NCBI GenBank assembly: GCA_965229785.1
Contig: CBDDJS010000001.1
Span: 930,001 to 994,000 of the forward strand
DNA length: 64,000 bases
Origin: JAWPMT01 sp965229785
Lineage (GTDB): Bacteria > Bacteroidota > Bacteroidia > Cytophagales > Cyclobacteriaceae
Direction: 5' to 3'
The position numbers and the translations under genes were made by a program. Every line of letters starts with the position of its first letter. Within the stretch, counting starts at the first letter, position 1. The notes under the pieces are model-generated. The model did not search any database and was not told the origin of the DNA. It was given only the letters and a program-made list of their open reading frames with translations. Below are positions 1-8,847 of the stretch, piece by piece.

Positions 1-47
1 TTTTGTTTTCAAAGGATTTTGGAAGATATGTTACTTCTGAAAAGATT

Positions 48-85
48 ATCCCGTTTGGTGATTAATTTACCACTCGGGATTTTTT
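48..85 (+). terminator. Terminator-like hairpin abutting the ligD start codon
   Basis: ATCCCG (48-53) pairs with CGGGAT (75-80), and an inner TGGT (56-59) pairs with ACCA (69-72); six T residues run from 80 to 85 and the ATG of the ligase D gene starts at 86. This is the form of an intrinsic terminator. It could end transcription of a gene to the left of the window, or act as an attenuator in the ligD leader, since the start codon directly follows the T-run. Confidence 0.6.
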
Positions 86-2383
86 ATGGCCAAGAAAAAA
101 GTACACGTTGAGGTAGGGAAAAGAAAACTGGATCTTTCCAATCTGGATAAGGTTCTTTACCCGGATGATGCCGTTCTCAAGGCAGAAGTAATCCAGTATT
201 ACCTGAGCCTCGGGCCCACCATCCTTCGGCATTTAAAAGGTCGGCCTTTGTCGTTGGTGAGGTATCCGGATGGCATATATGGTGAGCAATTTTTTCAGAA
301 AAACCGACCGGACTGGACCCCTGATTGGATTGATTATGTTCGATTGGGCAAAGACAGAAAAAAAGAGTACGTGGTAGCTAATGAGGAAGCCACGCTCGTA
401 TGGTTATCCAATCTGGCCTGTCTGGAACTTCATCAGATGCATTGCATCAGTCACAATACCGAATCTCCTGATTATATCGTCTATGACCTGGATCCTCCGG
501 AAGGATATGACTTTTTGCAACTCAAAGACATAGCTTTTCATTTGAAAGAACATTTGGAAAGACATGGTTATCATGTTTTTGTAAAAACAACAGGTGGTAA
601 GGGATTGCATTTGGTCACACCAGTGGCCATTCGGTATTCCTTTGAAGAGTGCTTCCAGGCAGCAAAGTCACTGGCAGCTTCCTTTTTGGAAAAGAATAGT
701 CAAACCACACTGCACATCAAGAAAGAAGCTCGAAAAGGAAGGGTTTTGGTGGATATTTATCGGAACCGCCCGTCGCAAACCATAGTCAGTGCTTATAGCC
801 TGCGAGGAAAAGTCGGAGCGACGGCCAGTGCACCCATTACCTGGGAGTATTTGCAGGGCTTGAATACTACCGCTGAAATGAATATTCTGACGGTCCCTCA
901 ATTGGTGGAGGAGGAAGGAGATGCGTGGGAATCAATCCGGGCATGGGCTATACCCATTCATACCGACAAACGGGCAATCGTGGAGAAAACCCATCCTCCT
1001 CACGATAAAAGGAAAACCACCGAACAACTACAGGAGTATGAGAAAAAGCGAGATTTTAATAAGACCCCAGAACCAGATATTGTTGGCGAAGAAAGTGCAG
1101 GAAGTCGTTTTGTGATTCAGAGACACCATGCTTCCCATCTGCATTATGACCTGAGATTGGAGCAGGAAGGGACACTCAAATCCTGGGCGATCCCTAGAGG
1201 TATGCCTCCGGAACCCGGTGTAAAAAGATTAGCGGTTCAAACAGAAGACCACCCTTTGAAATACTTATCTTTCGAGGGCGAGATCCCAAAGGGTGAATAT
1301 GGGGGTGGAATGATGTGGGTCTATGCTTCCGGAACGTACGAAATCACTAAAGAAAAGAAAAACGGTTTTTACTTTCGTCTTAGTAGCAGGACTTTCAATG
1401 CAGAATACCGCATGCACTTGATGAAGGGAAAGGAATGGTTGCTGGAACGCGTAGACAAACCTCAAAAAGACTTCCTTGGAACAGCAATTAAACCTATGTT
1501 AGCCGGTTCAGTCAAAAAACCACCAACAGGGGACTATCTGCACGAGGTGAAATGGGATGGTATCCGGGCCATGATTACCTTGAATGAAGGTGAATTAACG
1601 ATTCGTAGCCGTAACATGAACATCATCACGGAGCAATTTCCCGAATTGAATGTTCCGGAAGAAGCATTCCGCATCAATAATGCCGTATTTGACGCGGAAA
1701 TTGTTTGCCTTGACGAGCATGGGCGCGCAGACTTTAAGAAAGTGATTCGGCGGCTCATGTCGAAAAAGAACTTTGATTCGTTGAGTAGGAGGAATCCTGC
1801 CTATTGCTACTTGTTTGATTGTCTTTATATGGATGGTAAGCAATTGACCCAGGAACCTTTGCTGAGGAGAAGAGAATGGCTTAAAGATTCGGTGAGAAAA
1901 GACAGTAACTATCGGATATCAGAAGTAGTAGAGGACGGGGAAGCATTGTTTGAAGCTGCAAAACAATTGGGGGTGGAAGGGATCATCTCTAAAGAGCCTT
2001 TGGGTAAGTATTACCCGGATCGTCGTTCTGATACCTGGGTCAAAGTGAAGGTGAAAACTTCGAAGGATTTTGTAATCATAGGATATACTCCGGGTGAAGG
2101 AGAAAGAGAAGCATACTTCGGATCATTACAAATAGCTGAGCGGAAAGGAGACCAGCTAACTTATCGTGGACGCGTTGGCTCAGGGTTTGATGACAACTGG
2201 CTTAAGCACATTCGAACTTTACTCGATGAAATGGCCGCAGCCTCTAAACCAGTAAATGAAGAAGCTCACGAAGAAAATAAATCACGGTGGGTGAGGCCGG
2301 AATTAATGTGTGAAGTAGAATACTCCATGATCACTGATAATGGCACATTGAGAGATCCTGTATTCAAGAAACTGCAGGAGTAG
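86..2383 (+). CDS. ligD: ATP-dependent DNA ligase D (Pol-PE-Lig)
   Basis: Multifunctional enzyme of bacterial non-homologous end joining that processes and seals double-strand breaks. Three domains are visible in the order polymerase/primase (about residues 5-295; acidic catalytic residues D134, D136 and D223 in YDLDPP and VDIYRN), 3'-phosphoesterase (about 340-455; RHHASHLHYDLRLE, 346-359) and ATP-dependent ligase (about 465-765; nucleotidyl lysine K489 in KWDGIRA). At 765 residues it is a complete three-domain protein. The partner Ku is not in the window and may lie upstream. The start follows a terminator-like hairpin directly, so it is probably transcribed from its own weak promoter or by read-through. 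Confidence 0.95.
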   Translation: MAKKKVHVEVGKRKLDLSNLDKVLYPDDAVLKAEVIQYYLSLGPTILRHLKGRPLSLVRYPDGIYGEQFFQKNRPDWTPDWIDYVRLGKDRKKEYVVANEEATLVWLSNLACLELHQMHCISHNTESPDYIVYDLDPPEGYDFLQLKDIAFHLKEHLERHGYHVFVKTTGGKGLHLVTPVAIRYSFEECFQAAKSLAASFLEKNSQTTLHIKKEARKGRVLVDIYRNRPSQTIVSAYSLRGKVGATASAPITWEYLQGLNTTAEMNILTVPQLVEEEGDAWESIRAWAIPIHTDKRAIVEKTHPPHDKRKTTEQLQEYEKKRDFNKTPEPDIVGEESAGSRFVIQRHHASHLHYDLRLEQEGTLKSWAIPRGMPPEPGVKRLAVQTEDHPLKYLSFEGEIPKGEYGGGMMWVYASGTYEITKEKKNGFYFRLSSRTFNAEYRMHLMKGKEWLLERVDKPQKDFLGTAIKPMLAGSVKKPPTGDYLHEVKWDGIRAMITLNEGELTIRSRNMNIITEQFPELNVPEEAFRINNAVFDAEIVCLDEHGRADFKKVIRRLMSKKNFDSLSRRNPAYCYLFDCLYMDGKQLTQEPLLRRREWLKDSVRKDSNYRISEVVEDGEALFEAAKQLGVEGIISKEPLGKYYPDRRSDTWVKVKVKTSKDFVIIGYTPGEGEREAYFGSLQIAERKGDQLTYRGRVGSGFDDNWLKHIRTLLDEMAAASKPVNEEAHEENKSRWVRPELMCEVEYSMITDNGTLRDPVFKKLQE

Positions 2384-2495
2384 TCCATTCATCCGAAGTA
2401 TTCCTCAGGTCATCGTAAAAATTCTACCAGTCGGCTTATTTGAACATCCTCAGGCTTGCAATGACGTATCTATAACCAACACATTTAGTAGTAAA

Positions 2496-2560
2496 ATTCT
2501 TCATTTGGTTTTAGGTTAGGTTTTGGAAAAGCATCTCTTCCCAGGGGATGCTTTTCTCGT
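2496..2560 (+). ncRNA. Putative small RNA / hairpin repeat, copy 1
   Basis: Carries the family core: ATTCTTCATTTGG, then AGGTTAGG, then a hairpin. The stem AAAAGCATCTC (2527-2537) pairs with GGGGATGCTTTT (2545-2555), the loop is TTCCCAG and a T-rich run follows. This copy has one extra T in the conserved 5' part and the least conserved upstream promoter-like block of the six. Confidence 0.5.
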
Positions 2561-2684
2561 TTATGGCCCTCACTGTTTTATTGACGAGTGTTTATTGGAT
2601 CAAGCGGAAAACCTGTATAGTTACGATATTATTCCAATGACCCGAGGCGAATTAGTTTGTTGAGTTATTAAGTTATCTACAGGT

Positions 2685-2837
2685 CTAAGGAATTTGTGTC
2701 GCTCGGGTGAGCGATTTTTGAAGCCGCATTTGGGTTGCGTTCAATACGTGTCTCAATTCATCAATAGATAGTTCGTTGATGATCCCCAGAAATTCAGATT
2801 GATCTGTGATATCGACAGTTGCCTTGTTGTAAGTCAT
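2685..2837 (-). CDS. Possible small protein of 50 residues
   Basis: An ATG at 2837 on the minus strand opens a 51-codon frame that ends with TAG. The predicted product is mainly helical and amphipathic (it includes VDITDQSEFLGIINELSIDE). I do not recognise a family. It stands alone in a long intergenic gap. A 28-base stretch of it (2778-2805) matches 23 of 28 bases at 4279-4306, where the frame is broken, which hints at a small paralogous family or a repeat-borne element. It could also be chance. Confidence 0.3.
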   Translation of the reverse strand: MTYNKATVDITDQSEFLGIINELSIDELRHVLNATQMRLQKSLTRATQIP

Positions 2838-2977
2838 GTTCTTTAAATCCAATTTATTCTTCCATTCGTCATAAAAATATGCCCATTGACCGACGATTTA
2901 TCTCCCTTTATCGTTATCCCGTATCCAAAAACTCAATCGGGCGTTTTAATAATTACAAGATAGGAATTCACAAAAAA

Positions 2978-3039
2978 ATTCTTCATTTGGTTTAGGTTAG
3001 GTTTAAAAGCATCTCTTCCCAGGAGGTGCTTTTTCTTTT
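2978..3039 (+). ncRNA. Putative small RNA / hairpin repeat, copy 2
   Basis: Same core as copy 1. Stem AAAAGCATCTC (3005-3015) pairs with GAGGTGCTTTT (3023-3033) around loop TTCCCAG. It is preceded by the conserved block ATTACAAGATAGGAATTC (2952-2969), which looks like a promoter. Copy 2 lies about 125 bases upstream of the lipoprotein start at 3163. Confidence 0.55.
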
Positions 3040-3162
3040 GGCCCTTGTTTTCACATTCTTGAGAATCAATCGCATCGAAGACCTTAGAAAAATCTAAGCG
3101 CTTCCAAGGATTTACTCCCGATCCTTCATACCTTCCTGATTTAATTCTACTTTTTGAAAATC

Positions 3163-3780
3163 ATGAGATTCAGATTGATTGTCCCATTGATATTCATGGC
3201 CATTCTCATTTATTCGTGCAAGGCCTCCAAAAATCAAGATACTTCGCCGAACAATTTGACTGAGGTTTCTGAGAGATATAATGAGGAAAGGGGTCGATAT
3301 GAAGGACATACGATAATTGGGAAAGTGATTGATCTTAAGCCTTCTGAAGACGGAGCCGCGTATGCGATTCATTTATTGAGTGACGGAGGGGATTCATTAA
3401 TAATTTTCGCACTATCCGAGATCATTGAGGGTTCAGATATATCTCAACTAAAAGGAAAGTCAGTCAGTGTTTCCTATGATGAAATAGTAAATCATGTGGC
3501 CTATGATATGCGTATAGCCAATGATGAATTTGAAAAGTCCTTACATGAAGTTTCGATAAATAATAGAACAGGAATGGGTGAGACTTACAGTATCATCGGT
3601 CGATATGTATACTCCGAACCACGTGATGAAGGCACATATCTGGAAATAGAAGGGAGATACGGAACAATTTATGAGCTATCAACGGAAGTAACCCACAGTG
3701 AATGGGCCGATCAGGAAGTTGAATGTGCAATTTATGTAGTGGTGAAAAGAGAGGCCTACCAAATTCAGGTCAAATATTAG
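3163..3780 (+). CDS. Lipoprotein of unknown function
   Basis: 205-residue predicted lipoprotein. The ATG at 3163 is preferred over a TTG three codons upstream because it gives a compact signal peptide ending in the lipobox IYSC. The mature part looks beta-rich and has two similar halves (GHTIIGKVIDLKP... and TYSIIGRYVYSEP...), so it may be a duplicated OB-fold-like or immunoglobulin-like unit. No family recognised. It stands alone between two copies of the hairpin repeat. Confidence 0.75.
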   Translation: MRFRLIVPLIFMAILIYSCKASKNQDTSPNNLTEVSERYNEERGRYEGHTIIGKVIDLKPSEDGAAYAIHLLSDGGDSLIIFALSEIIEGSDISQLKGKSVSVSYDEIVNHVAYDMRIANDEFEKSLHEVSINNRTGMGETYSIIGRYVYSEPRDEGTYLEIEGRYGTIYELSTEVTHSEWADQEVECAIYVVVKREAYQIQVKY

Positions 3781-4406
3781 CCATCTCAGCCTGAGTCTTT
3801 AGGATAGTTGTAGATAGTTAAAGATGCTGGTAATAGGCATGAAGTGTATTAAATTTAAATAATTCAATTATTTCTTCCGTTAATCATATAAATACGGTCA
3901 ATGATCGACAGTTTGTGGCACTTCATCGTAACTATAAATCATCTGGCGGTAAGCGGCGTTTATATAACTACAAGATAAGAATTCATAAAAATTCTTCATT
4001 TGGTTTAGGTTAGGTTTTGAAAAAGCGTCTCTTCCCAGGGGGCGCTTTTTTGTTTTATGAAGTTTTTGCTCGTTCTGGATCAATCGGAAAAATGGATCAA
4101 TCGGTAAATCTGAGGAGGAATATAATTTCTCCATTGATCCAAAGAGATTGAGTTAATCAGTTATTCCGTTTTTCTGCTTTTGAAATGGTGATTTCTTGGT
4201 TCCTCGTGAGCCACTTTGTGCGGATTACTCTAGCGGGGGTAGCATAATACCCCTCAAATGATATTTTCACTGTTTAAGGATGGTCCTCAGAAATTTTGCT
4301 TGATCTTGATTTAATACGAGGAGTATCCTATTAAGTGCATTATTTTCTTTTTGCAGGTTTAATGTATTTGTATTACTTTCGTTATTATACCTGCAATTAG
4401 AAAATA
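3781..4406. other. Intergenic region with repeat copy 3 and flanking modules
   Basis: Holds copy 3 of the hairpin repeat with its upstream module (3866-3990, containing TTAATCAT and AATGATCGAC) and its downstream module (about 4075-4140, with GGATCAATCGG twice and ending in ATTGATCC). At 4279-4306 there is a short match to the small reading frame at 2685-2837. The remainder is AT-rich DNA in front of the PadR gene, probably with its promoter. Confidence 0.55.
3991..4056 (+). ncRNA. Putative small RNA / hairpin repeat, copy 3
   Basis: Stem GCGTCTC (4025-4031) pairs with GGGGCGC (4039-4045), flanked by A-run and T-run; loop TTCCCAG. Compared with other copies the third base pair is G-C rather than A-T, a compensatory change that supports a folded RNA. 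Promoter-like block ACTACAAGATAAGAATTC (3967-3984) precedes it. Confidence 0.6.
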
Positions 4407-4754
4407 ATGTTGAAACGTCGGAAATACATCGGGGAATTAGAGGAAGTCATTATGTTGACAATTGGGGTATTGAACGATGAGGCGTATGGATTGGCCATAA
4501 AGAGGGAAATTGAAGAACGTCTGAAACGGGTAGTGAGCATGGGTGCTTTACATACCGGTTTGTACCGATTGGAGCAGAAGGGATTGCTTGAGTCCAGACT
4601 GGGCGAAGCAACCAAGGCCAGAGGAGGGAAACCCAAGCGTTATTTTCAGGTAACGATGTACGGTCAGCAAGTCCTCAAAGAAACGGCTGATGATCGTAAC
4701 CTGCTTTGGAAAAGTATTCCGGAAGGTGTCTTTCAAGTAAAACTGAGCTCTTGA
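4407..4754 (+). CDS. PadR-family transcriptional regulator
   Basis: 115-residue winged-helix DNA-binding protein. The PadR signature is clear: an N-terminal helix with LEEVIMLTIGVL, then AYGLAIKREIEERL, the recognition region around MGALHTGLYRLEQKGLLESR, and the wing GGKPKRYFQVT. The 3' end overlaps by four bases the TTG start of the large permease gene downstream, so the two are translationally coupled. Such PadR-permease pairs are common in Bacteroidota and Acidobacteria, where the regulator is assumed to control the permease. Confidence 0.92.
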   Translation: MLKRRKYIGELEEVIMLTIGVLNDEAYGLAIKREIEERLKRVVSMGALHTGLYRLEQKGLLESRLGEATKARGGKPKRYFQVTMYGQQVLKETADDRNLLWKSIPEGVFQVKLSS

Positions 4755-7354
4755 AAAGACCACCATCGAAATTATACCGGTTCCTTGTTTGGTGTTGTCC
4801 TGAGGATAGGCCTGATGTTTTAGGTGACTTTGAAGAATGGTACACTGAATTGGTGGAAGAGAGAGGAACCTTCAAAGCCAATTTGATTTGGTTGTGGCAT
4901 GGACTTACGATGCTACCACTCAAAACTTTTAGGAGAAAGTCAAAAACGCAATACGTCATGTTAGGACTCCATTTTAAACTGGCAAGAAGAAACCTTCTCA
5001 GTCAGAAACTTTACACGGCTATTAACCTGATCAGTCTTACGATGGGGCTATCCATTTGTACACTCATCGGACTTTTTATTCATCACGAGCTTAGCTACGA
5101 CAAGCACTTTCGAAATTACGATCAGGTCTACCGAATTGCGGGTGAATATGCTCAGGGAGGAGATGCTTTGAGCAGATCAGCACTTACACCGTATTTATTA
5201 ATGCCCCTAATGGCCAATAATTTCGGTGAAGACGTTATTTATACGCGACTGGACTTAATGCAGCTATACATTCGCCTGGGGGATCAAATCTATTGGGAAG
5301 ATCATTCAGTGGCGGTTGATTCCACGTTTTTTGATGTATTTCAAACGAATTTTCTTGCCGGGGACCCGGAGACAGCTTTGGATCACCCTTCGGGGGTTGT
5401 TTTGGACGAAAAAACAGCTTTGAAATATTTTAAGGAGGGTGATTATCTGGGTAAGTCTGTCGAGATCAACAGGAGGACTTATCAGATTACTGGAGTCATT
5501 GCCGACTTGCCTGATCACACCCATTTTCAGGCAAATGTCTTTTTGCCAATGGCCAGTATAAGAGATACTTACCCTTATTGGATGACTAATACCTTTGGCG
5601 GGACCAGTCATCGGACCTACTTCAGGACCCCAGGGAAATTTGACGTTAGTCATCTGGAATCGAGCCTTAATGAATTGGTGGCCAGTTATATAGAGCGAAA
5701 TCCACCTAACTACTTTTTTCAACCTCTGGCGGACATCCATCTTAAGTCCGACCTTATTGCAGAAATTAGAACCAATGGCAGTTATCGGACTATCTACATC
5801 TTTTTTGTAACAGCCATCGTGATTCTCTTACTGGCTTGCATCAATTTCATCAATCTCTCGATCGCAGGGTCATTGACCCGACTGAAGGAAGTCGGTGTGA
5901 AGAAGGTAATGGGGGCTAATCGAAAAGCTCAACTATGGCAGTTTCAAATGGAAGCCCTGATCATCGGGGTGTTATCCGTTTTGTCAGCTATGCTTCTGGT
6001 GAAATTTTCGCTACCTACTTTCATTGAATTAAGCGGTAAAGTCCTGTCCGTGAACACAGAGCTTCACATGGTGATCATGGGCCTGAGTCTTTTACTGGTC
6101 ATCCTGATTTCTGTGATAGCTGGCAGTTTTCCGGCCCTTTATCTGCTCAAAATTCCAACAAGTGATGCCGTAACCGGGAAACATGCCTATGCAGGTAAGC
6201 GCCGATTTCATCCCAGAAATGTATTGGTGGGTGTTCAGTTTTTCCTGTCAGCTATATTGATTGCCAGTACCTTGATCATTCTTCAGCAGATCAATTTTAT
6301 GCAAAACAAAGACCTGGGGATCGATACCGAACAGATCATCATGGCCTCTCTTCAGAATCAGGAAGGTATCGCCAGTTATCCCATTTTAAAAGACCGCTTA
6401 TTGCAGGAATCGTCAGTGGTGGAAGTGAGTGCTTCGAATAATCCTCTTTCATCCAGAGTTGGTGGCTGGAGGCAATACCGCAAACCCAGTTCTAGTGAGA
6501 ATATCCAAATCCCCACGGTGATAGTGGGGCACGATTTCTTTTCGACGATCGACGCGACATTTTTGGTGGGGAGACCATTCGATAAAGCGTTTGTCAGCGA
6601 TTATCGGGAAGCCTACGTTTTAAATGAAGAAGCGGTCAGATTCCTGGACTTGAAGGAACCAGTTGGGACCAGTTTGCAAGGGAGTGCGTTTACAGGTCAG
6701 GAATGGTCCAGAAAAAATGCAAAAATCATCGGCGTAGTAAAGGACTTCCATTATGCCTCGCTCCACGATAAGATCCAACCCGTGGTTTTTTCATTAAGTT
6801 CTGAAATTACTATGCCCATGCGATGGGCTTTTATCAAAATTAGTCCTGATCATATCAGTGAAACCCTTTCTATGGTTGAAACCTTGTGGGAAGAGATCAA
6901 TCCGAATATTCCCCTGCGTTATCAATTCCTCAATGAGAGGATCGCAGAACACTATCAGGAGGAGGCACGGTTCCTGCGAATATTTTCTGTTTTTGCAGGA
7001 CTTTCGATTTTTATCGGTTGCCTTGGTCTTTTTGGCCTGACGGCTTTTATTATGCGTAAACGGACCAAAGAAATCGGAATTAGAAAAGTGCTGGGAGCTA
7101 GTCAGACAAACATGCTAAGGGTGCTTTCTGCAGATTTTATTTATCTGGTCTTAATTTCAGGGTTACTGGGTATCCCCATTACCGTTCAGTTCATGACACA
7201 ATGGCTGGAAAACTTTGAGTATCGCATTGACATCTCCTGGTGGATTTTTGGTCTAACCTTGTTAGGTTCTTTTGTTGCTGCAGGCCTTTCGATTTTCTAT
7301 CATTCTAATAAAGTGGCCAGAACCAATCCACTAAAGTCCATCAAATACGAATGA
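4751..7354 (+). CDS. Orphan FtsX/MacB-type ABC transporter permease
   Basis: 867-residue membrane protein of the duplicated orphan permease type. I choose the TTG at 4751, which overlaps the PadR stop (TTGA), because the protein then begins LKRPPSKLYRFL, as expected for the N-terminal permease prefix domain (about 1-70); an earlier TTG at 4706 would add an unlikely extension. A first membrane segment near residues 100-125 is followed by a MacB-like periplasmic domain, an FtsX triplet of helices, a second periplasmic domain, and a second FtsX unit with the signature KRTKEIGIRKVLGAS near the C-terminus. No ATPase gene is adjacent, so the partner is unknown. Confidence 0.9.
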   Translation: MKRPPSKLYRFLVWCCPEDRPDVLGDFEEWYTELVEERGTFKANLIWLWHGLTMLPLKTFRRKSKTQYVMLGLHFKLARRNLLSQKLYTAINLISLTMGLSICTLIGLFIHHELSYDKHFRNYDQVYRIAGEYAQGGDALSRSALTPYLLMPLMANNFGEDVIYTRLDLMQLYIRLGDQIYWEDHSVAVDSTFFDVFQTNFLAGDPETALDHPSGVVLDEKTALKYFKEGDYLGKSVEINRRTYQITGVIADLPDHTHFQANVFLPMASIRDTYPYWMTNTFGGTSHRTYFRTPGKFDVSHLESSLNELVASYIERNPPNYFFQPLADIHLKSDLIAEIRTNGSYRTIYIFFVTAIVILLLACINFINLSIAGSLTRLKEVGVKKVMGANRKAQLWQFQMEALIIGVLSVLSAMLLVKFSLPTFIELSGKVLSVNTELHMVIMGLSLLLVILISVIAGSFPALYLLKIPTSDAVTGKHAYAGKRRFHPRNVLVGVQFFLSAILIASTLIILQQINFMQNKDLGIDTEQIIMASLQNQEGIASYPILKDRLLQESSVVEVSASNNPLSSRVGGWRQYRKPSSSENIQIPTVIVGHDFFSTIDATFLVGRPFDKAFVSDYREAYVLNEEAVRFLDLKEPVGTSLQGSAFTGQEWSRKNAKIIGVVKDFHYASLHDKIQPVVFSLSSEITMPMRWAFIKISPDHISETLSMVETLWEEINPNIPLRYQFLNERIAEHYQEEARFLRIFSVFAGLSIFIGCLGLFGLTAFIMRKRTKEIGIRKVLGASQTNMLRVLSADFIYLVLISGLLGIPITVQFMTQWLENFEYRIDISWWIFGLTLLGSFVAAGLSIFYHSNKVARTNPLKSIKYE

Positions 7355-7719
7355 TAAACATGCATGGCAGGCATTAGTATGCGGAAATGATTCCTAACAG
7401 TGCATGTATAGAATAATTGATTAAATACAATTAATTCTTCTATTAATCATAAAAATCCTGTTATTAATCGACGTTTTGCTTCAGTTGATCGTATGTATAA
7501 ATCTTAGCGTAGATATTGACGTTTACTTTACTACACGATAGGAATTTAAAAATTTCTTCATTTGGTTTAGGTTAGGTTTTGAAATGCATCTCTTCCCAGG
7601 AGGTGCTTTTCTGTTTTTATGGCCCCCTCATTCAACCTTCAAATTATCTCCTTCATTCATCCAGTCTAGGGATATTTGATGTTTTTTTAATACTATAGAA
7701 GTCTAACCACTTGATCAAT
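7355..7719. other. Intergenic region with repeat copy 4
   Basis: Contains the upstream module (7434-7551, with TTAATCATAAAAAT and TTAATCGACG) and copy 4 of the hairpin repeat. Nothing else recognisable apart from the leader of the SUMF1-type lipoprotein gene. Confidence 0.55.
7552..7618 (+). ncRNA. Putative small RNA / hairpin repeat, copy 4
   Basis: Core TTCTTCATTTGG and TTTAGGTTAGG (7564-7576), stem GCATCTC (7586-7592) with GAGGTGC (7600-7606), loop TTCCCAG, then T-rich tail. Upstream block CTACACGATAGGAATT matches the promoter-like block of copies 5 and 6. Ends about 100 bases before the next start codon. Confidence 0.55.
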
Positions 7720-8706
7720 ATGAATTTATCTCGATTAAGCCTTTTCAAAGCGATCGTATTTACTGTAGTGCTAGTTTCTTGTGGAGGAGAGGATGACGGT
7801 CTGACTCCTGAAACGAGCAATGAATTGCCAGGTAGTATTGTATTAAAAGATATTCCGGCAGGTTCCTTTACAATGGGTGGAATGACCATAGCCGATGACG
7901 CTCCTGAAGTTTCCGTGACTTTGTCGTCATTTCAAATGTCCGAAAAGGAAATTACTAACGAAGAATACCGCCAATTTTTGAATGCCGCCTATTCAGATGG
8001 TTGGATCATTGTGATGAATCAATCTACTTCTGATCCTTGCGGAACCTATTCTGAAAATATGGTGATCGGTACTGGAGATGCGCCTAATGCCGGAGAAGTA
8101 TTCTTGCAACTCGGAGAGACTGGTGGCTGTACCAGTGATGGTCATGCCGAGCATATTGATAACAAAAGCTGGATCTCTTTTAACGCGACCGATGAGACTT
8201 TTGAACTATTGGATGTTTCAAAAGCCAATTGGCCTGTTAATTGGGTGAAGTGGTATGGTGCTTATGCTTTCGCGCAATACTATCAAATTGACCTGCCTAC
8301 CGAAGCTCAGTGGGAGTATGCCGCAAGAGGAGGCCAACAATTCGAATATCCTACGGATGATGGTACATTGGATGAGAGCAAGGCAAACTATAATGGAGAC
8401 ATTCCAGGAGTATTTAATGCAACCGGAACCTCAATTACGGTAGGTTCTTACGCCCCTAATCCTTTCGGCCTCTATGATATGGGAGGTAATGTTTGGGAGT
8501 GGTGCCAGGACTATTACAGTGCTTCCTTTTACACAGATGGAGCGACCGATCCTTTGAATAACACAGCCGGAACGGAAGAGAAACGCATTAGACGGGGAGG
8601 GGCATGGAATTACCACCGAACCACTTTGCTTACTTATGCCCGGGAATCTGATCCGCCTAATAGAGGTAACAATCATTTCGGATTCAGAATTGTAAAGAAC
8701 AATTAG
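7720..8706 (+). CDS. SUMF1/formylglycine-generating-enzyme-like lipoprotein
   Basis: 328-residue lipoprotein; the ATG at 7720 gives a signal peptide with lipobox LVSC. The rest is one SUMF1-type domain: GSFTMGG near residue 50, a central NWPVNWVKWYGAYAFAQYY and LPTEAQWEYAARGG, GLYDMGGNVWEW, and RRGGAWN with HFGFR at the end. In the family this fold is used by formylglycine-generating enzymes, iron-dependent oxygenases and also by non-catalytic proteins such as GldK/GldJ of the gliding machinery. No sulfatase is nearby, so a structural or surface role is as likely as catalysis. Single gene. Confidence 0.88.
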   Translation: MNLSRLSLFKAIVFTVVLVSCGGEDDGLTPETSNELPGSIVLKDIPAGSFTMGGMTIADDAPEVSVTLSSFQMSEKEITNEEYRQFLNAAYSDGWIIVMNQSTSDPCGTYSENMVIGTGDAPNAGEVFLQLGETGGCTSDGHAEHIDNKSWISFNATDETFELLDVSKANWPVNWVKWYGAYAFAQYYQIDLPTEAQWEYAARGGQQFEYPTDDGTLDESKANYNGDIPGVFNATGTSITVGSYAPNPFGLYDMGGNVWEWCQDYYSASFYTDGATDPLNNTAGTEEKRIRRGGAWNYHRTTLLTYARESDPPNRGNNHFGFRIVKNN

Positions 8707-8776
8707 TAAGCCTTCTTCAACCTGGTATTTAATTGTCAGCCGTACGGCAATGTCAGCCTGCTGTCTCTTATTCAAT

Positions 8777-8811
8777 AAGCGCTACTGCTTTCGAATCAAA
8801 GCAATGCGCTT
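8777..8811. other. Two-part inverted repeat before the thioredoxin gene
   Basis: AAGCGC (8777-8782) pairs with GCGCTT (8806-8811), and inside it GCTTT (8787-8791) pairs with AAAGC (8798-8802). No T-run follows, so it is not a classical terminator. It lies between the SUMF1-type gene and the thioredoxin start at 8848. Confidence 0.4.
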
Positions 8812-8847
8812 CGCGTTGAGGGTATAGAATATTGAAAAAGGAAGCTT

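Larger units (their letters stand above)
2384..3162. other. Long intergenic region with two repeat copies and one small reading frame
   Basis: The gap after ligD holds copies 1 and 2 of the terminator-hairpin repeat (see 2496 and 2978) and a possible 50-residue minus-strand gene (2685-2837). A diverged part of the repeat's downstream module (GGATCAAGCGG, near 2598) follows copy 1. Nothing else recognisable was seen. Confidence 0.6.
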
